Below, piece by piece: positions 37,330-47,772 of a stretch of DNA of 64,000 nt. The notes below the pieces were generated by a model. It did not search any database. It was given only the letters and a program-made list of their open reading frames with translations, and had not been told where the DNA came from. The stretch is from Gonocerus acuteangulatus (lineage: Eukaryota; Arthropoda; Insecta; Hemiptera; Coreidae). Location of the stretch: the NCBI GenBank assembly GCA_946811695.1, contig OX328125.1, positions 102,073,176 to 102,137,175 on the forward strand. Direction: 5' to 3'. A program made the position numbers and the translations under genes. Position 1 is the first letter of the stretch. Every line of letters begins with the position of its first letter.

Positions 37330-37665
37330 AATTTTTATTTTTTTATTGAATATTTAATTGTTTTTTTGTTTTTTTTAGTGGTAAGTTATTTATCGGTTTC
37401 TTTTCTTCGGAGCTTGATGAGCTGAGACTAACATCATCTGTGTTATCTTGTTACGGTTGGTCATCCGGGAGATTTAGTTCAATATTGCCAGGAATGTCAT
37501 GGACAAATGATGGTCCCAGTTCTTTATCGTTTATTTCTTCTTGGTCCGTGGCTTCTAGGACATCTGGTGGTAATGCTAATATATCATCTTCTATTTTTTC
37601 CGAGAATAAAAAGGCTACAGTATCCTCAATTGTATTGAAAACTGAAGGAATAGACGTATTCTAAA
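37330..37665 (-). pseudogene. piggyBac-like transposase N-terminal acidic region
   Basis: The frame includes EKIEDDILALPPDVLEATDQ, followed by an acidic stretch and DIPGNIEL. Acidic N-termini with a PP-D-V / T-D-E-E / DIPG pattern are usual in piggyBac transposases. There is an in-frame stop after LPDDQP (near 37450), then an SSSSSEEKK block. The start is not defined. Confidence 0.6.
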
Positions 37666-38071
37666 CAAAGGAAAAATATACTCATAGTAGCAGCGTCCTA
37701 TTTATAGGACAGTCGATTTAATTGCATGTAAAAATTAGATGAAAATAAATGTTCAATAAACTATTACTTAGAATAATAGTTTCATCAGTCCTAATTCAGA
37801 AAATTAAAGAAAAAGTTACTTACCATTTTTTTATTAGTAGGAATAAGAGACAAAGAAAATAAGGAGTTCGGCAGCAGTTGTAAAACACTACTTTATTACC
37901 CCACAGCTTGGAGGATACTGAAAGAGTGAGGGTCTAAACACTTGGAACTCTTACACTGACATGTCCTGATGTCATTTGAGGGTAGAGGAAAATTTCCCTG
38001 CACCTCCTAATCCTGTCAGGTCATGAACAGTGGCTGTCCTATAAATAGGACGCTCCCACCTAATGGTTTAA

Positions 38072-38465
38072 TGACCCTCTGTGCCTGGAGATATTTTTAG
38101 ATTCAATCCCATAAAATTAAGAACCAATTTGCAAATATCGCCAACCACAGTTTCGGCCGTTTACCGAGCAATATTCGACGGGAATGCATAAACTTTCATG
38201 TTGCAAATATTGATCTTGGAGGAAAGGCTTCGGAGATGGCTTGGAGCTTTGGAACATGTCTCTTGGAGGGAGTTCTCAAGTGCGGACAACAGCATTGGAT
38301 CGAGAACTATCGGAAGAACTTCTCTAGTTCTGCTTGTTTAGCAACTTCTAGTTCGTCAAGTATCCACATGTTCTTCTAAGGGGCTTACGTCACGTCCTTC
38401 ATATATTATGAGCAATACTTCGGTTCATATACCAGAGTGTTTTAGTAATATAGAAGTTATAATTT
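38072..38465. other. Unassigned, moderately AT-rich DNA
   Basis: No coding domain recognised. Confidence 0.4.
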
Positions 38466-38473
38466 GTGATAAT

Positions 38474-39395
38474 TAGGGAACGGATGTTCCTGTAAAATAA
38501 AATTCAAAATATATAGTAAAAAACACTAAAAATACTATAAAATATTGAAAAGAAAAGCATAGATAACTAGTACAAACTCTGTTATTATAAATGCAAAGAA
38601 CAAAAGTTGAAAATATATAAAACAAAATGACTAAAACTCTATAACATATTGAAAAAAAGCATAATTAAAAATTAAGAGTTCATTTTAGAACGGGGAAAAA
38701 GGAAGTTGAACATTTTTAAAGATGAACATTATTTTGGAAAATTGTATGGAACAAAATGCATTTTTAAATTGTCTAACGTGAAATGATGCCGGTCTGATCT
38801 CATAAGTGGTGCCAATGGTGGGGTCACCGATCAGGCCCATTTTTGTCTGGCGATTTTTTTTACATCGAAAAATAGTCGACACTTTTCCTATGCGTCTTAG
38901 GAGCTAAGAAATAAAATATAATAGGTTGAAAATTGATTATTTTATATCTTGAGTTTGGAAAATGATATTGGCATGATTCTTTCGCTTATTCACTTGTTTT
39001 AGAGAGTCTATTAAAGGAATAGTACAATTATTAAATAATAATTTGTTATATATTTTTTGAAAACGCATCTGCTCCTAAACCATTAGTGCCGAGGAAGCAT
39101 GACTGCCTGCCACCTTTGCTTCTTGCAATTAGAAAAGACACAGTGATATAGATTCAATGGGTAAAGCATTCTTTCTCGGTTTCCCCTTTATTTTTTCAAT
39201 TAAAAAATAAAAAGAATATCAAAATATGTGGCAAAAATACGTAAAAATATGGATTTTTGACAATGTACGTAAAAATAATTAAAATAAAAACCTGTTTAAA
39301 TGGTTTAAAATCACTTAAAACGTGCAGAATTCCATCAATAATTTCGATTTGAGAATCAGAAAAAAATATGTAAATACATGAACATCTGTTCCCTA
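38474..39395. mobile_element. Family F hAT-type MITE with 8-bp target duplication
   Basis: TAGGGAACGGATGTTC at the left and GAACATCTGTTCCCTA at the right are inverted repeats (one mismatch). GTGATAAT flanks both ends exactly (38466-38473 and 39396-39403). It contains a diverged piece of the 27454-28186 TIR near 38818-38880. A second copy starts at 62502. Confidence 0.92.
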
Positions 39396-39437
39396 GTGAT
39401 AATAATTAGTTGAAAAATAATAGGAATAAAAGGCCAT

Positions 39438-39657
39438 AGAGCCAACGGCCATAGCCACGTTGAATACACCGGTTCCCGTAGATCACCGAAGTTAAGCAAT
39501 GTCGGGCGTGGTCAGTAAGTGAATGGGTGATCGACCACATGCTGTGGGCTTGATAAAGGGGGGGGGGGGCAACCTGTGGATAACCCGGCTTTAATAGCCA
39601 AATTGTTGTTACTCCGAGAAGAGTAATTCATTATTCATAAAAAATAAAAAAAAAAAT
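39438..39657 (+). mobile_element. 5S rRNA-derived SINE, copy 1
   Basis: The first 95 bp are clearly 5S rRNA: GCCAACGGCCATAGCCACG, then TTCCCGTAGATCACCGAAGT, TAAGCAATGTCGGGCGTGGT. The internal control region is recognisable. After about 110 bp it changes into a tail (GGGGCAACCTGTGGATAACC) shared with copy 2 and with 47729-47770, and ends in an A-rich stretch. The shared non-5S tail makes this a SINE, not a 5S gene. Confidence 0.85.
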
Positions 39658-39857
39658 ATATAAAGTTTGCTGCCCAAATGTTTTGGGATGCTATAAACAC
39701 AGCGTACTTATCAATCTTTTGAAAATTCATTTCAGTTGGTTAAAAAAAAGGTTATTGTATTAATTTGGAAAAATAAATTTTGAAGATCTGTTTTAAATAA
39801 TTTTAATATTAAACGAATTTTGATAATATTGTAAATGCAAAGAATTATAATGATAAT
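39658..39857. other. AT-rich DNA, nothing recognised
   Basis: No feature recognised. Confidence 0.4.
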
Positions 39858-40015
39858 TTGGGCCAAATTTGGTGAAATAATTTTCTAAAGATTGCTAAGC
39901 AGCTGACTAGCTCCCGTTTATATGATTGTGGAGTATCCTTTGGGTCCACGCCTAGATCTTGCAGGAAGTCTTGCGTCTGTTTGGGAATCGTCCCTTTTGC
40001 TCCAAGCCATAGGCC
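39858..40015 (-). pseudogene. LINE ORF2 C-terminal fragment
   Basis: The minus frame reads WLGAKGTIPKQTQDFLQDLG, VDPKDTPQSYKRELVSCLAI, and stops near 39858. A G-A/S-K/R-G-T-I-P motif near the C-terminus is found in restriction-like-endonuclease LINEs. Only this end remains. Confidence 0.55.
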
Positions 40016-40069
40016 TTGAACAACAACAACAAAAAAATGAATGAAATAAGGAATGAATAATTAGAAGAA

Positions 40070-40170
40070 GAAGTTGCAAGGATTAATAATCAGTAAGAAG
40101 TTCAAAGTAATAGAAGAAATAGAGAAAATTTCTTGCCGTCGGTAGGAATCGAACCCGTCATCTTCCGCTT
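40070..40170 (-). mobile_element. tRNA-derived SINE, partial copy
   Basis: GAGAAAATTTCTTGCCGTCG and AGGAATCGAACCCGTC match the tail and B-box region of the SINEs at 9.3 and 49.6 kb. The A-box end is replaced by a (TA)n tract at 40182-40226. Confidence 0.65.
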
Positions 40171-40176
40171 ATCGAA

Positions 40177-40227
<51 letters not shown>

Positions 40228-40228
<1 letters not shown>

Positions 40229-40395
40229 CGGCGTATCTACAACATGGTCATTAGCACCGGGCTATCTACAGGTTGCCACCCTTTTATAATGCCAACAGCA
40301 CGTGATCGGACACCCATTCAGGTACTGGCCACGCCCGACGTTCGGTGATATACGGGAACCGGTGTATTCTACGTGCCTATGGACCTTGGCTTCAA
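40228..40395 (-). mobile_element. 5S rRNA-derived SINE, copy 2
   Basis: On the minus strand it reads GTAGAATACACCGGTTCCCG, then ATCACCGAACGTCGGGCGTG, a shortened 5S segment, followed by GTGCTGTTGGC and the same tail as copy 1 (GGGTGGCAACCTGTAGATAG). The GAAGTTAAGCAATG part of 5S has an internal deletion here. Two copies with one tail, in opposite orientations 0.6 kb apart, support a mobile family. Confidence 0.8.
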
Positions 40396-40419
40396 AAAAT
40401 AATGATCCAACTTCTAGAT

Positions 40420-41138
40420 ATTTTTATACTTTATATTTTCAATCTTTTTGCTCAGAAAATAGAAATTCTGTTCTCGTATTTAGTGACGCGTCAAAAACTC
40501 CACATGGGAAAGGCGTAGCTGCTATTGAAAATGCAGGAAATATCCAGATGAGACAATCACATACTCAGCTGAACTGGAAGTCATAATATTCGGACTAAAC
40601 AACATACCAGACACAGAACAAAATAACATTATAGTATGCACTGACTCACTTAGTTCCATAAAATTTCTGGAAAAGAAATTTTCAAAAAAATACATCAAAC
40701 GAATAAACATTTTCAATGTAATGGTTGCCCGATCACGAAGATGTAAGACAAAGTATTGTAGTAGACGAAAAAGCTAAATTAGCAACTTGACGACAGGTAC
40801 CAGACGTACACTACATGACATACCATAATCTTCAGGCTGTGTCTAAGAATTTGCATGAATCCTGGTAGAACACGACTGACAACAAGCTTCGTGAAATCAA
40901 GCACACTATACACGAATGGTCATCCAGTAACAGACCAAATAGACGGGATGAAGTTATATTATGCCGTCTCAGGATTGGCCACGCTCGTTTGACTCACTCG
41001 TACATTATGTCAAGAAAGGAAAAACCGAATTGTACCTACTGCAATACAGTATTATCAATGAAACATATTCTACGAACTCTACACTCAGGACAAATCAAGT
41101 TACTGTACGATCTGATAGTATTACTTTCTTATTGTAGT
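40420..41138 (+). pseudogene. LINE RNase H domain and C-terminal tail, broken
   Basis: SVLVFSDASKTPHGKGVAA (first catalytic Asp), then in another frame NIIVCTDSLSSIKFLEKKF (a later catalytic Asp), then RRDEVILCRLRIGHARLTHS and a CTYC...KHI zinc-like motif. This order is that of the RNase H region in I/R1/LOA-type LINEs. At least two frameshifts and several stops break it. It is interrupted at 41150 by the Jockey-type insertion and may continue for a short way after 42348. Confidence 0.75.
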
Positions 41139-41150
41139 ACTTATGAAATA

Positions 41151-42302
41151 TGGTTCCTCACTGTCCAGTTCCCATCCCATTTCCTCTGGAGTACCACAGG
41201 GAAGTATTCTTGGTCCCCTCCTTTACCTTTTGTACACCGCAGACATCCCCACCCACCCCAGCACCCACTTAACCACATATGCTGATGATACGGCCATTTT
41301 TTCTTCTTCTCTTGATCCCGTAACTGCTTCCTGTCATCTACAAGATCATCTGGAGTCTATCGAGCACTGGTGCAACAAGTGGAAAATTAAGGTGAATCCT
41401 CAAAAATGCTGCCACATTACATTCACCCTCAATAAGAGAGGGTGCCCACCAGTCGTCATATTTAGCCACGAACTCCCCATATCCAACGAGGTGCGCTACC
41501 TGGGATTTTTACTGGACAGTAGACTCACTTGGAACCCTCACACCCGACTGAAAAGACAGGAACTGAGCAGGAGATACGGACTCTTACGACGACTACTGGG
41601 ACCTTCATCTAAACTGACAATACACAACAAACTCATTGTATACAAAACCATAATCCGACCTATTTGGACTTACGGACTTGAACTTTGGGGAACAACCAAA
41701 ACTTCAAATATACAGAGAATACAGGCATTCCAATCCAAAGTCCTTAGCAAAATAGTCAATGCTCCTTTTTACGTTTCCAATAAAACTCTTCATAATGACC
41801 TAAACATCCCTTTCGTCCAAGAACTGGCAAAATCCCGCTTCCTAACCTTTCATTCCAAATTGTCCTTCCATCCCAATACCAGAGCACAAACACTTTCCTC
41901 CCAAACCCACCCACAAAACCCGCCTAGAAGGCTCAAGAGACATTGGCCTCGTGACCAGCCAACTGACTAGTGGAGAAAAAATATATTTCAAATTAGGAAG
42001 TGCCAATATTGATTGGCTCCTTCCATATGTGTTATTATCATTATTATTTTTTTTTTCTTTGCCTTTACTTATTTATTATTTAGTTATTTTCATTTATTGT
42101 ATTATGATTAACATTTATTCATTTATTTATATTTAAATTATTTTGATATTTTTTTTTTTTTATTTTTTTTTATTTTATTTTATTTTTATTTTTTTACTTT
42201 GTTGCAAGTTGTATTAATCAATTATTGTATATATTATTAATCACATTTGTGAGCAAACTTAACCAATGTACTTAAAAATGTACAGATGTTAAATGAACGT
42301 AT

Positions 42303-42335
<33 letters not shown>
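41151..42335 (+). mobile_element. 5'-truncated Jockey-type LINE with target duplication
   Basis: ACTTATGAAATA occurs at 41139-41150 and again at 42336-42347, directly after a 30-base A run. The insert has the end of ORF2, a 3'UTR and poly(A), the outcome of target-primed reverse transcription with 5' truncation. The host sequence is the LINE RNase H fragment at 40420-41138. Confidence 0.93.
41152..41970 (+). pseudogene. Jockey-type ORF2: RT C-terminal part and tail
   Basis: Open for about 270 codons. SSGVPQGSILGPLLYLLYTA and TYADDTAIFSSS are RT motifs; YADD is the catalytic box. The later blocks WCNKWKIKVNPQKC, RYLGFLLD, FQSKVLSKIVNAPFYVSNKT and the terminal RRLKRHWPRD are typical of the Jockey clade. 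The endonuclease and RT fingers are missing through 5' truncation, so the piece is dead although its frame is still intact, which implies recent insertion. Any ATG start (for example 41143) lies in the flanking DNA. Confidence 0.93.
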
Positions 42336-42338
<3 letters not shown>

Positions 42339-42347
42339 TATGAAATA

Positions 42348-42589
42348 CACATTTATACAATAATATTTTAAGAAAGGAAAAGATAATCAAAGCCACTTTG
42401 TGATATTGATTCGGCATCATTGACCTTAGACAAAACAAAGAACAAAATTCACAAACAACTATATGAAAGAACACATGACTACATTACATTATTTAATGAC
42501 AACTAGTCTAATAATGAGAAACAACAACATGGAAAATTTTGAATCACCAAGCTGTGTAAAACTAAAATACTGTCAAATTCATGCTCAAT
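42348..42589. other. Flank of the Jockey insertion, unassigned
   Basis: Resumes after the target duplication; short pieces may continue the LINE at 40420-41138, but I cannot confirm it. Confidence 0.35.
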
Positions 42590-43140
42590 GCTATTAGGAA
42601 ATCTACGCTGGGTCACTTTTCTGTTCTAGCTTCCACTTGCTACTGGGTCCAGGTGTTCCTTCTATTTATTTTCCCCGTGACTCCGTCTGCCTTTCCTTCT
42701 TCCAACAATGCTCTTGGGACAACCAAGACTTTCAAATCCGCCACTAATATCAGCCCTGTTTCACGTCCTGGGTGCATCTTTAGAAGTGTTTATAGGACCT
42801 CAGACATTGCAGCCGGGTCTGCGTCCTCAGCAATTTTGCAGAGCTTGTCCGCGAAGATTTTTTTGGACTGATAACTCCTGCGTTTTTCTTGCAGCACTCT
42901 GTAGCCCAGCACCTTCAAACAAAGAAAGTCTCCAATATTTCGTTAACAGTCCCCAACTTCGTCCCGGAATCGCAATGTATATGATTAAGATCAATAGTTT
43001 TAGTGTTGCCCTTAGAGTCGACAAATCACTGGGGTCAAGCCACCCCACGGCTTCCTTATTGGTTCGAGTTTGCTCGCGTTCTCAGAAAACCTCTCCAACG
43101 GCCTGATAGCCGTACAAGTCTCTGACAGCTTTAACCGTGA
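42590..43140 (-). pseudogene. Decayed gypsy gag
   Basis: Minus-strand frames include VAWLDPSDLSTLRATL, comparable with AAWLDPNDADTLRAAL of the gypsy gag at 54875. In a second frame come ADKLCKIAEDADPAAMSEVL and HPGRETGLILVADLKVLV, comparable with SDKLSELPETAGSEAM and HLGRETGQALAPEGEFLV. The order is the same. Frameshifts and stops separate the pieces. No LTR was identified nearby. This is an old relative of the intact element. Confidence 0.65.
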
Positions 43141-43341
43141 TAAAATCGATAGTGGCCACCGTCATCTTCGTAATCCTTGTCTGGTTAAGAAGATCCTGTG
43201 TTGTCACTCATGATTTTCGGGTCGACATATACCGATCCGTCGAACGCTAAGTCGTCGCGGGTTTTTTCCCACGGGTGCAGGGTATAAGTATAAGCACAAT
43301 ATGGGACATAAGCTTTACCTGAGTCTATTAATTCTACTAGG

Positions 43342-43345
<4 letters not shown>

Positions 43346-43380
<35 letters not shown>
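43346..43380. repeat. (TA)n microsatellite
   Basis: About 34 bp of TA followed by CACACA. Confidence 0.9.
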
Positions 43381-43388
<8 letters not shown>

Positions 43389-44389
43389 CAGAAATAAATA
43401 TACTTGTGCGTATGTGTGTGTTAATAAAATAGGACTCCCAATATTTTTTCGTTCACAACAAAACTCGGCGTACTGCATTACCAATAGAAAAGAAAGGACT
43501 CGTTCTCTAATGAGCAAACTTATTTGGCGTGGTGTGTTGCTGAACTCCCCTCCCCCTCCTCCATCCCGGGCGAACTTAATAGTCCGTCGGCCCGTGTACA
43601 TTTTATGCAACGATTTTTAAGATTCTTCATTTTTTCACTATTGATTGTACAAGTCTTAACTAGAACAGTGCCACTTGTCAGCTGGCTAGGTAGCGGTGGG
43701 TTTGGCTGCGGGGGCGTTGCAAACTTCGGAAAAATATGAAAATGTGAAACGATTTTAAGATTCATGAAATTTCTTGGAGAGACACCTTATATTATACAAT
43801 AATCATTGGCACTTGTCAGCTGGCCGGCCAGCGGTGGACTGCTTGTCAGCTGGGGGTCTAAACTTGGCAAAAATACGAAATTCTGAAACGATTTTAAGAT
43901 TGCTGAAATTTTGGTGGTTACTAGTATTTGTAGTAAGATTAACAAAAAACATTGTCAGCTGCTCATATCTTGGTGGAAAACTTGTCAGCTGGGGGGTATA
44001 AGCGCTGAGCACATGGCGCGCGCTCCGCTTTATACCGCCAGCTGACATCTTTTCCACCCACATATAAGCAGCTGACAATTTGTTTCGTCAATCTTATTAC
44101 GAATACTACCTACTAGCAAAATTTCAGGAATCTTAATATAGTTTTTGACTATTTAATAGCGAAAGTATGCTTATATTGATTACAACCTCTGAATATATTG
44201 ATTGTAAATGAATATTTTTATTATCAACGTTAAAATATATTATGTATTTGCATTAAGGTAAGATGAAAAAATATGTCAATTATTTGTATAAAATACTGTA
44301 TTGGCAATAAAAAAGTATTATACAATTAATCATAATAATAATAATAATAGTATACTAAAGACACTTAATAATATAATAATAAAAAGAAA

Positions 44390-44640
44390 GTCAATCGTTT
44401 TCTGATTCTGACTCTGCACCTTCAGAATAATCAACCCCCCCCCCCGCAGTAATTGTGCGGTCATCCTCTTCTTGGTGTCTTTGAGCTGAAAATACTAATT
44501 ATTGTTATTGATAAAATGATTAAACATTAATAATGCATAGAAAATAAATAGTTTTAATATCTTCAGTGAATTGCTGATCTCGAATAATCATATCAACTAC
44601 TCGACGGAATTGTTCGCCGTCAAACCATTTACAGGTTTAT
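44390..44640 (-). pseudogene. Spacer coding-like block, copy 1 (unrecognised)
   Basis: On the minus strand FDGEQFRRVVDMIIRDQQFT is followed about 90 bp later by TTTTCAG and an acidic C-terminal frame ending SEGAESESEND and a stop. The same two blocks with the same gap occur at 45725-45935. That looks like two exons around a short intron, but I see no clear GT donor. A C-run at 44437 disrupts the second block. Function unknown. Confidence 0.4.
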
Positions 44641-44918
44641 ATATTATCTTCAATATCCCATCCGTGATCCAGGGGAGTTAAACTTGAAGGTTCTTGTTTG
44701 TTTATTTTAGATTTTAAACATCGTCGTATAGGTATTTTTTTTTTTTTTTCAATCTACTTTACAGTAGATTTATACCTACTCGATATTAGAGGTATAGCCA
44801 TCGGGGATCAACCATACAGTCTGCTAGGATTGCTAAAAGAAGCTCTAGACCTCTTAAGGATTGTTTAACTGTAGTGTGTATAGAGTGTCTGACACAGCAG
44901 ACATACAGACAACAATTC

Positions 44919-45612
44919 TATAAATCATTGTTTTGGGTACAATTGCATTGATAAAGGCCCCCAATAGTATTTTTACTCATATATCTTGCATGTACAAACA
45001 GCGATCCGTTAGAATTTTATTATATGTGAAGATAGATTACGGCTAGTAGTGGTAAGTTGGTAAATCGGGTCCAGAATAAACCCCCCTCCTAATAAACCGA
45101 TTTACTTTTTATTTACAACATATTTTTCTATTAATATTTCCACAAACGAATATCGAGTTTCGTCCGAGCGACTTTGGGTCCAGAGTAAACCCCTCCTCCA
45201 GATGAACCAATTTTTCTGGTTAAGGAACTCGTTAAATCATTTGCTAAGAGAATACTATATACAAAGTTTCGTTAAAAAAAAATCCTCTGGTGTGTATCGA
45301 ATTAACGATAGTTCATGAAATGTTGGACGTGATTCTTTACATTGGCATAACTTTTTTATTTATGTACCGATTCGCATGAAACAAACACTAAATATTAAGT
45401 GAAACGTACCACAATATATTAGTGAATACTGCAACTAAATCGGATAAGCCGTTTCTGAGATTAGCGCGCCCAGATAAACAGACAAGCAGGCAAAAATTTT
45501 AAAAATCATTGTTTTGGGAACTATTGCATTGATAAAGGTCCCCAATAGTATTTTTCGACATCTTCCAGAAACAGACAGCGATCCGTTAGAATTGTATTAT
45601 TTGTATAGATTT
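44919..45612. mobile_element. Nested Helitron-like and family D-like fragments in the spacer
   Basis: CAATAGTATTTTT followed by AGCGATCCGTTAGAATT occurs at 44965-45020 and 45545-45595 in direct orientation. The latter ends TATTATTTGTATAGAT, the reverse of a Helitron 5' end (TCTATACAAATAATA). Between them 45050-45240 resembles family D modules (AATAAACCGATTTA). Confidence 0.45.
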
Positions 45613-45724
45613 GTATTAAGGTATGATGAAAAAATATATTATTTATTTATATAAAATACTGTAAAAATTATTATATAATTTATTTATAATAATAATAGTT
45701 ACCTAATAAAACTTTTTAATAAAA

Positions 45725-45940
45725 AGAAAGTCTGACTCTTCACCTTCAGAATCATTACTTTCGATATTTGTAGTGTTTGTGAGGTCATCCTGCTGTCTCT
45801 CATGTGAAAATACTAATTATTGGTATTGAAAAAATGATGAAACATTAATAAAGCAAAGAAAATGAATAATTTTAATATCTTCAGTGTATTACTGATCTCG
45901 AACAATCATTTCAACTACTGGAGGTAATTGTTTGCCATTA
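45725..45940 (-). pseudogene. Spacer coding-like block, copy 2 (unrecognised)
   Basis: Minus-strand frame SNGKQLPPVVEMIVRDQ then a stop where copy 1 has Gln; about 90 bp later an acidic stretch ending DSEGEESD. It aligns with 44390-44640 but differs at many bases, so the duplication is older than the near-identical arms. Confidence 0.4.
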
Positions 45941-46986
45941 GATGTTAAAATTTGGATGAATATGGAAACGTGAACAAACCAAACTATTTAGATAATAATA
46001 AGTTATTTTTAACACTAGGCGAAACACTGTGCCAAGCGTTGCCTGATTTTCACGCATTCACAGGCAAAAATTTTTTATGTGCTATGTATTTTATACAAAT
46101 AAATGATATATTTTTTCATCTTACCTTAATGCAAATACATTATATATTTTAACGTTGATAATAAAAATATTCATTTACAATCAATATATTCAGAAGTTGT
46201 AATCAATATAAGCATACTTTCGCTATTAAATAGTCAAAAACTATATTAAGATTCCTGAAATTTTGCTAGTAGGTAGTATTCGTAATAAGATTGACGAAAC
46301 AAATTGTCAGCTGCTTATATGTGGGTGGAAAAGATGTCAGCTGGCGGTATAAAGCGGAGCGCGCGCCATGTGCTCAGCGCTTATACCCCCCAGCTGACAA
46401 GTTTTCCACCAAGATATGAGCAGCTGACAATGTTTTTTGTTAATCTTACTACAAATACTAGTAACCACCAAAATTTCAGCAATCTTAAAATCGTTTCAGA
46501 ATTTCGTATTTTTGCCAAGTTTAGACCCCCAGCTGACAAGCAGTCCACCGCTGGCCGGCCAGCTGACAAGTGCCATTGATTATTGTATAATATAAGGTGT
46601 CTCTCCAAGAAATTTCATGAATCTTAAAATCGTTTCACATTTTCATATTTTTCCGAAGTTTGCAACGCCCCCGCAGCCAAACCCACCGCTACCTAGCCAG
46701 CGGACAAGTGGCACTGTTCTAGTTAAGACTTGTACAATCAATAGTGAAAAAATGAAGAATCTTAAAAATCGTTGCATAAAATGTCACGGGCCGACGGACT
46801 ATAATAATGAGCAACCAACAAATAAACTCGGTTTATGTGAGCCACTAATAATAAGGGAAGTGTTAGGTGAAAATATGGAGAATCGCACAATTAGGAGTTT
46901 TGGTCATCTGTTCTTCACAGTCGCGGCCAACATATTTTTTGTTTTGAGACATGCCTCAGCAGGCCCGGTGGCCATAAATATTAAGG

Positions 46987-47723
46987 CGTGATAGATAGAT
47001 AGATAGATATATTTCCAGCAATCCAAATTTTTTGGAAATTGGACAAGTCAAAGAAGCAAAAAACAAAAACAAAACAACAATACAATTTCAAATCCGGTTG
47101 CTTAGGTTCACAGATATAATATTTAAAGTCTCATACACAATTTGAACTTATAAAACATTTCTTGGTAATGCCTGGATATCCTAACTTATTTCCTTAAGAT
47201 TATAATAAATAACATAGCATATAGCCCTATTTTAAAATAAAAACAAGTATATATCACTAATGTAATAAATAATATAAAAATTAAAATATTACACCAGTAG
47301 ATTAAAAAAATTAAAATAAAATTATATACATTAAAATAAAATTATATACAAATAAGCTCTTTTGACTACGTATTAAATTGAGACGCCTTTTGAATTATGA
47401 ACAAAAAACTCCCTTATCGTATAAATATTCATTTCCGATATAATGCATTTACATTGGCATACAAATTTAGCGTATTCGTCTATTCCTTTTATTTTTCTAG
47501 GAAGGGCGTAAATAATCGCTCCATTATGTAACAAGCCTTTTGAATAAATGCAGGTTCCATGTTGCTCTGTCTCTAAATTCTTAGCCTGCCTTGTCGAATA
47601 GGAATGTATATCCCCCCTCGACTTAAACAGGCGCAGATTATTTTTTACAAATTTCAGCACTTCTAATAAGTAGAAAGACGGTATGGTCAAAATTTTAAGT
47701 TTTTTGAAAAATAACGTGATCAC
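46987..47723 (-). pseudogene. LINE 3' end: RT C-terminal tail plus 3'UTR
   Basis: The minus frame 47373-47723 includes KKLKILTIPSFYLLEVLKFV and ends near REFFVHNSKG before a stop. This KLKILTxPSxYxxExLxF block is usual after the RT domain in Jockey/CR1-type LINEs. The 3'UTR contains TTGACTTGTCCAATTTCC and ends in (TATC)n at 46987-47010, a simple-repeat tail. 5'-truncated at about 47726. Confidence 0.7.
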
Positions 47724-47726
47724 TTA

Positions 47727-47772
47727 ACACTGGGTGGTGACCTGTAGATAACCCGTCCGAAACTTGTTATTG
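47727..47772 (+). repeat. Fragment of the 5S-SINE tail
   Basis: GGGTGGTGACCTGTAGATAA and CCCG match the non-5S tail of the SINEs at 39.5 and 40.3 kb; the 5S head is missing. Confidence 0.5.

Larger units (their letters stand above)
36661..38067 (-). mobile_element. Internally deleted piggyBac-like element
   Basis: Flanked by TTAA on both sides (36657-36660 and 38068-38071), the invariant piggyBac target. Terminal inverted repeats are CCCATTAAGT and, reversed, ACCATTAGGT. Three copies of a palindromic motif based on GTCCTATAAATAGGAC lie at about 36794, 37696 and 38038, in subterminal positions. The two coding relics below fit the same family. The DDD catalytic core is absent. Confidence 0.85.
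43580..46801. mobile_element. 3.2-kb element with about 720-bp inverted arms
   Basis: Outer ends are TAGTCCGTCGGCCCGTG and, reversed, CACGGGCCGACGGACTA. Arms 43580-44295 and 46080-46801 are reverse complements with very few differences; the spacer is about 1.8 kb. Each arm carries at least seven copies of TGTCAGCTG, in both orientations. Long arms with repeated subterminal motifs recall foldback or MULE-type DNA transposons. No transposase was recognised, so the superfamily is open. Confidence 0.85.

Noticed and set aside
39438..39560. Functional 5S rRNA gene
   Set aside because: The 3' part departs from 5S and is replaced by a tail shared with another copy; there is no T-run terminator at the correct place.
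43803..46579. Two identical 91-codon frames and paired 75-codon frames as genes
   Set aside because: They are identical only because they lie in the inverted arms of one element; both strands are open and no domain is seen.
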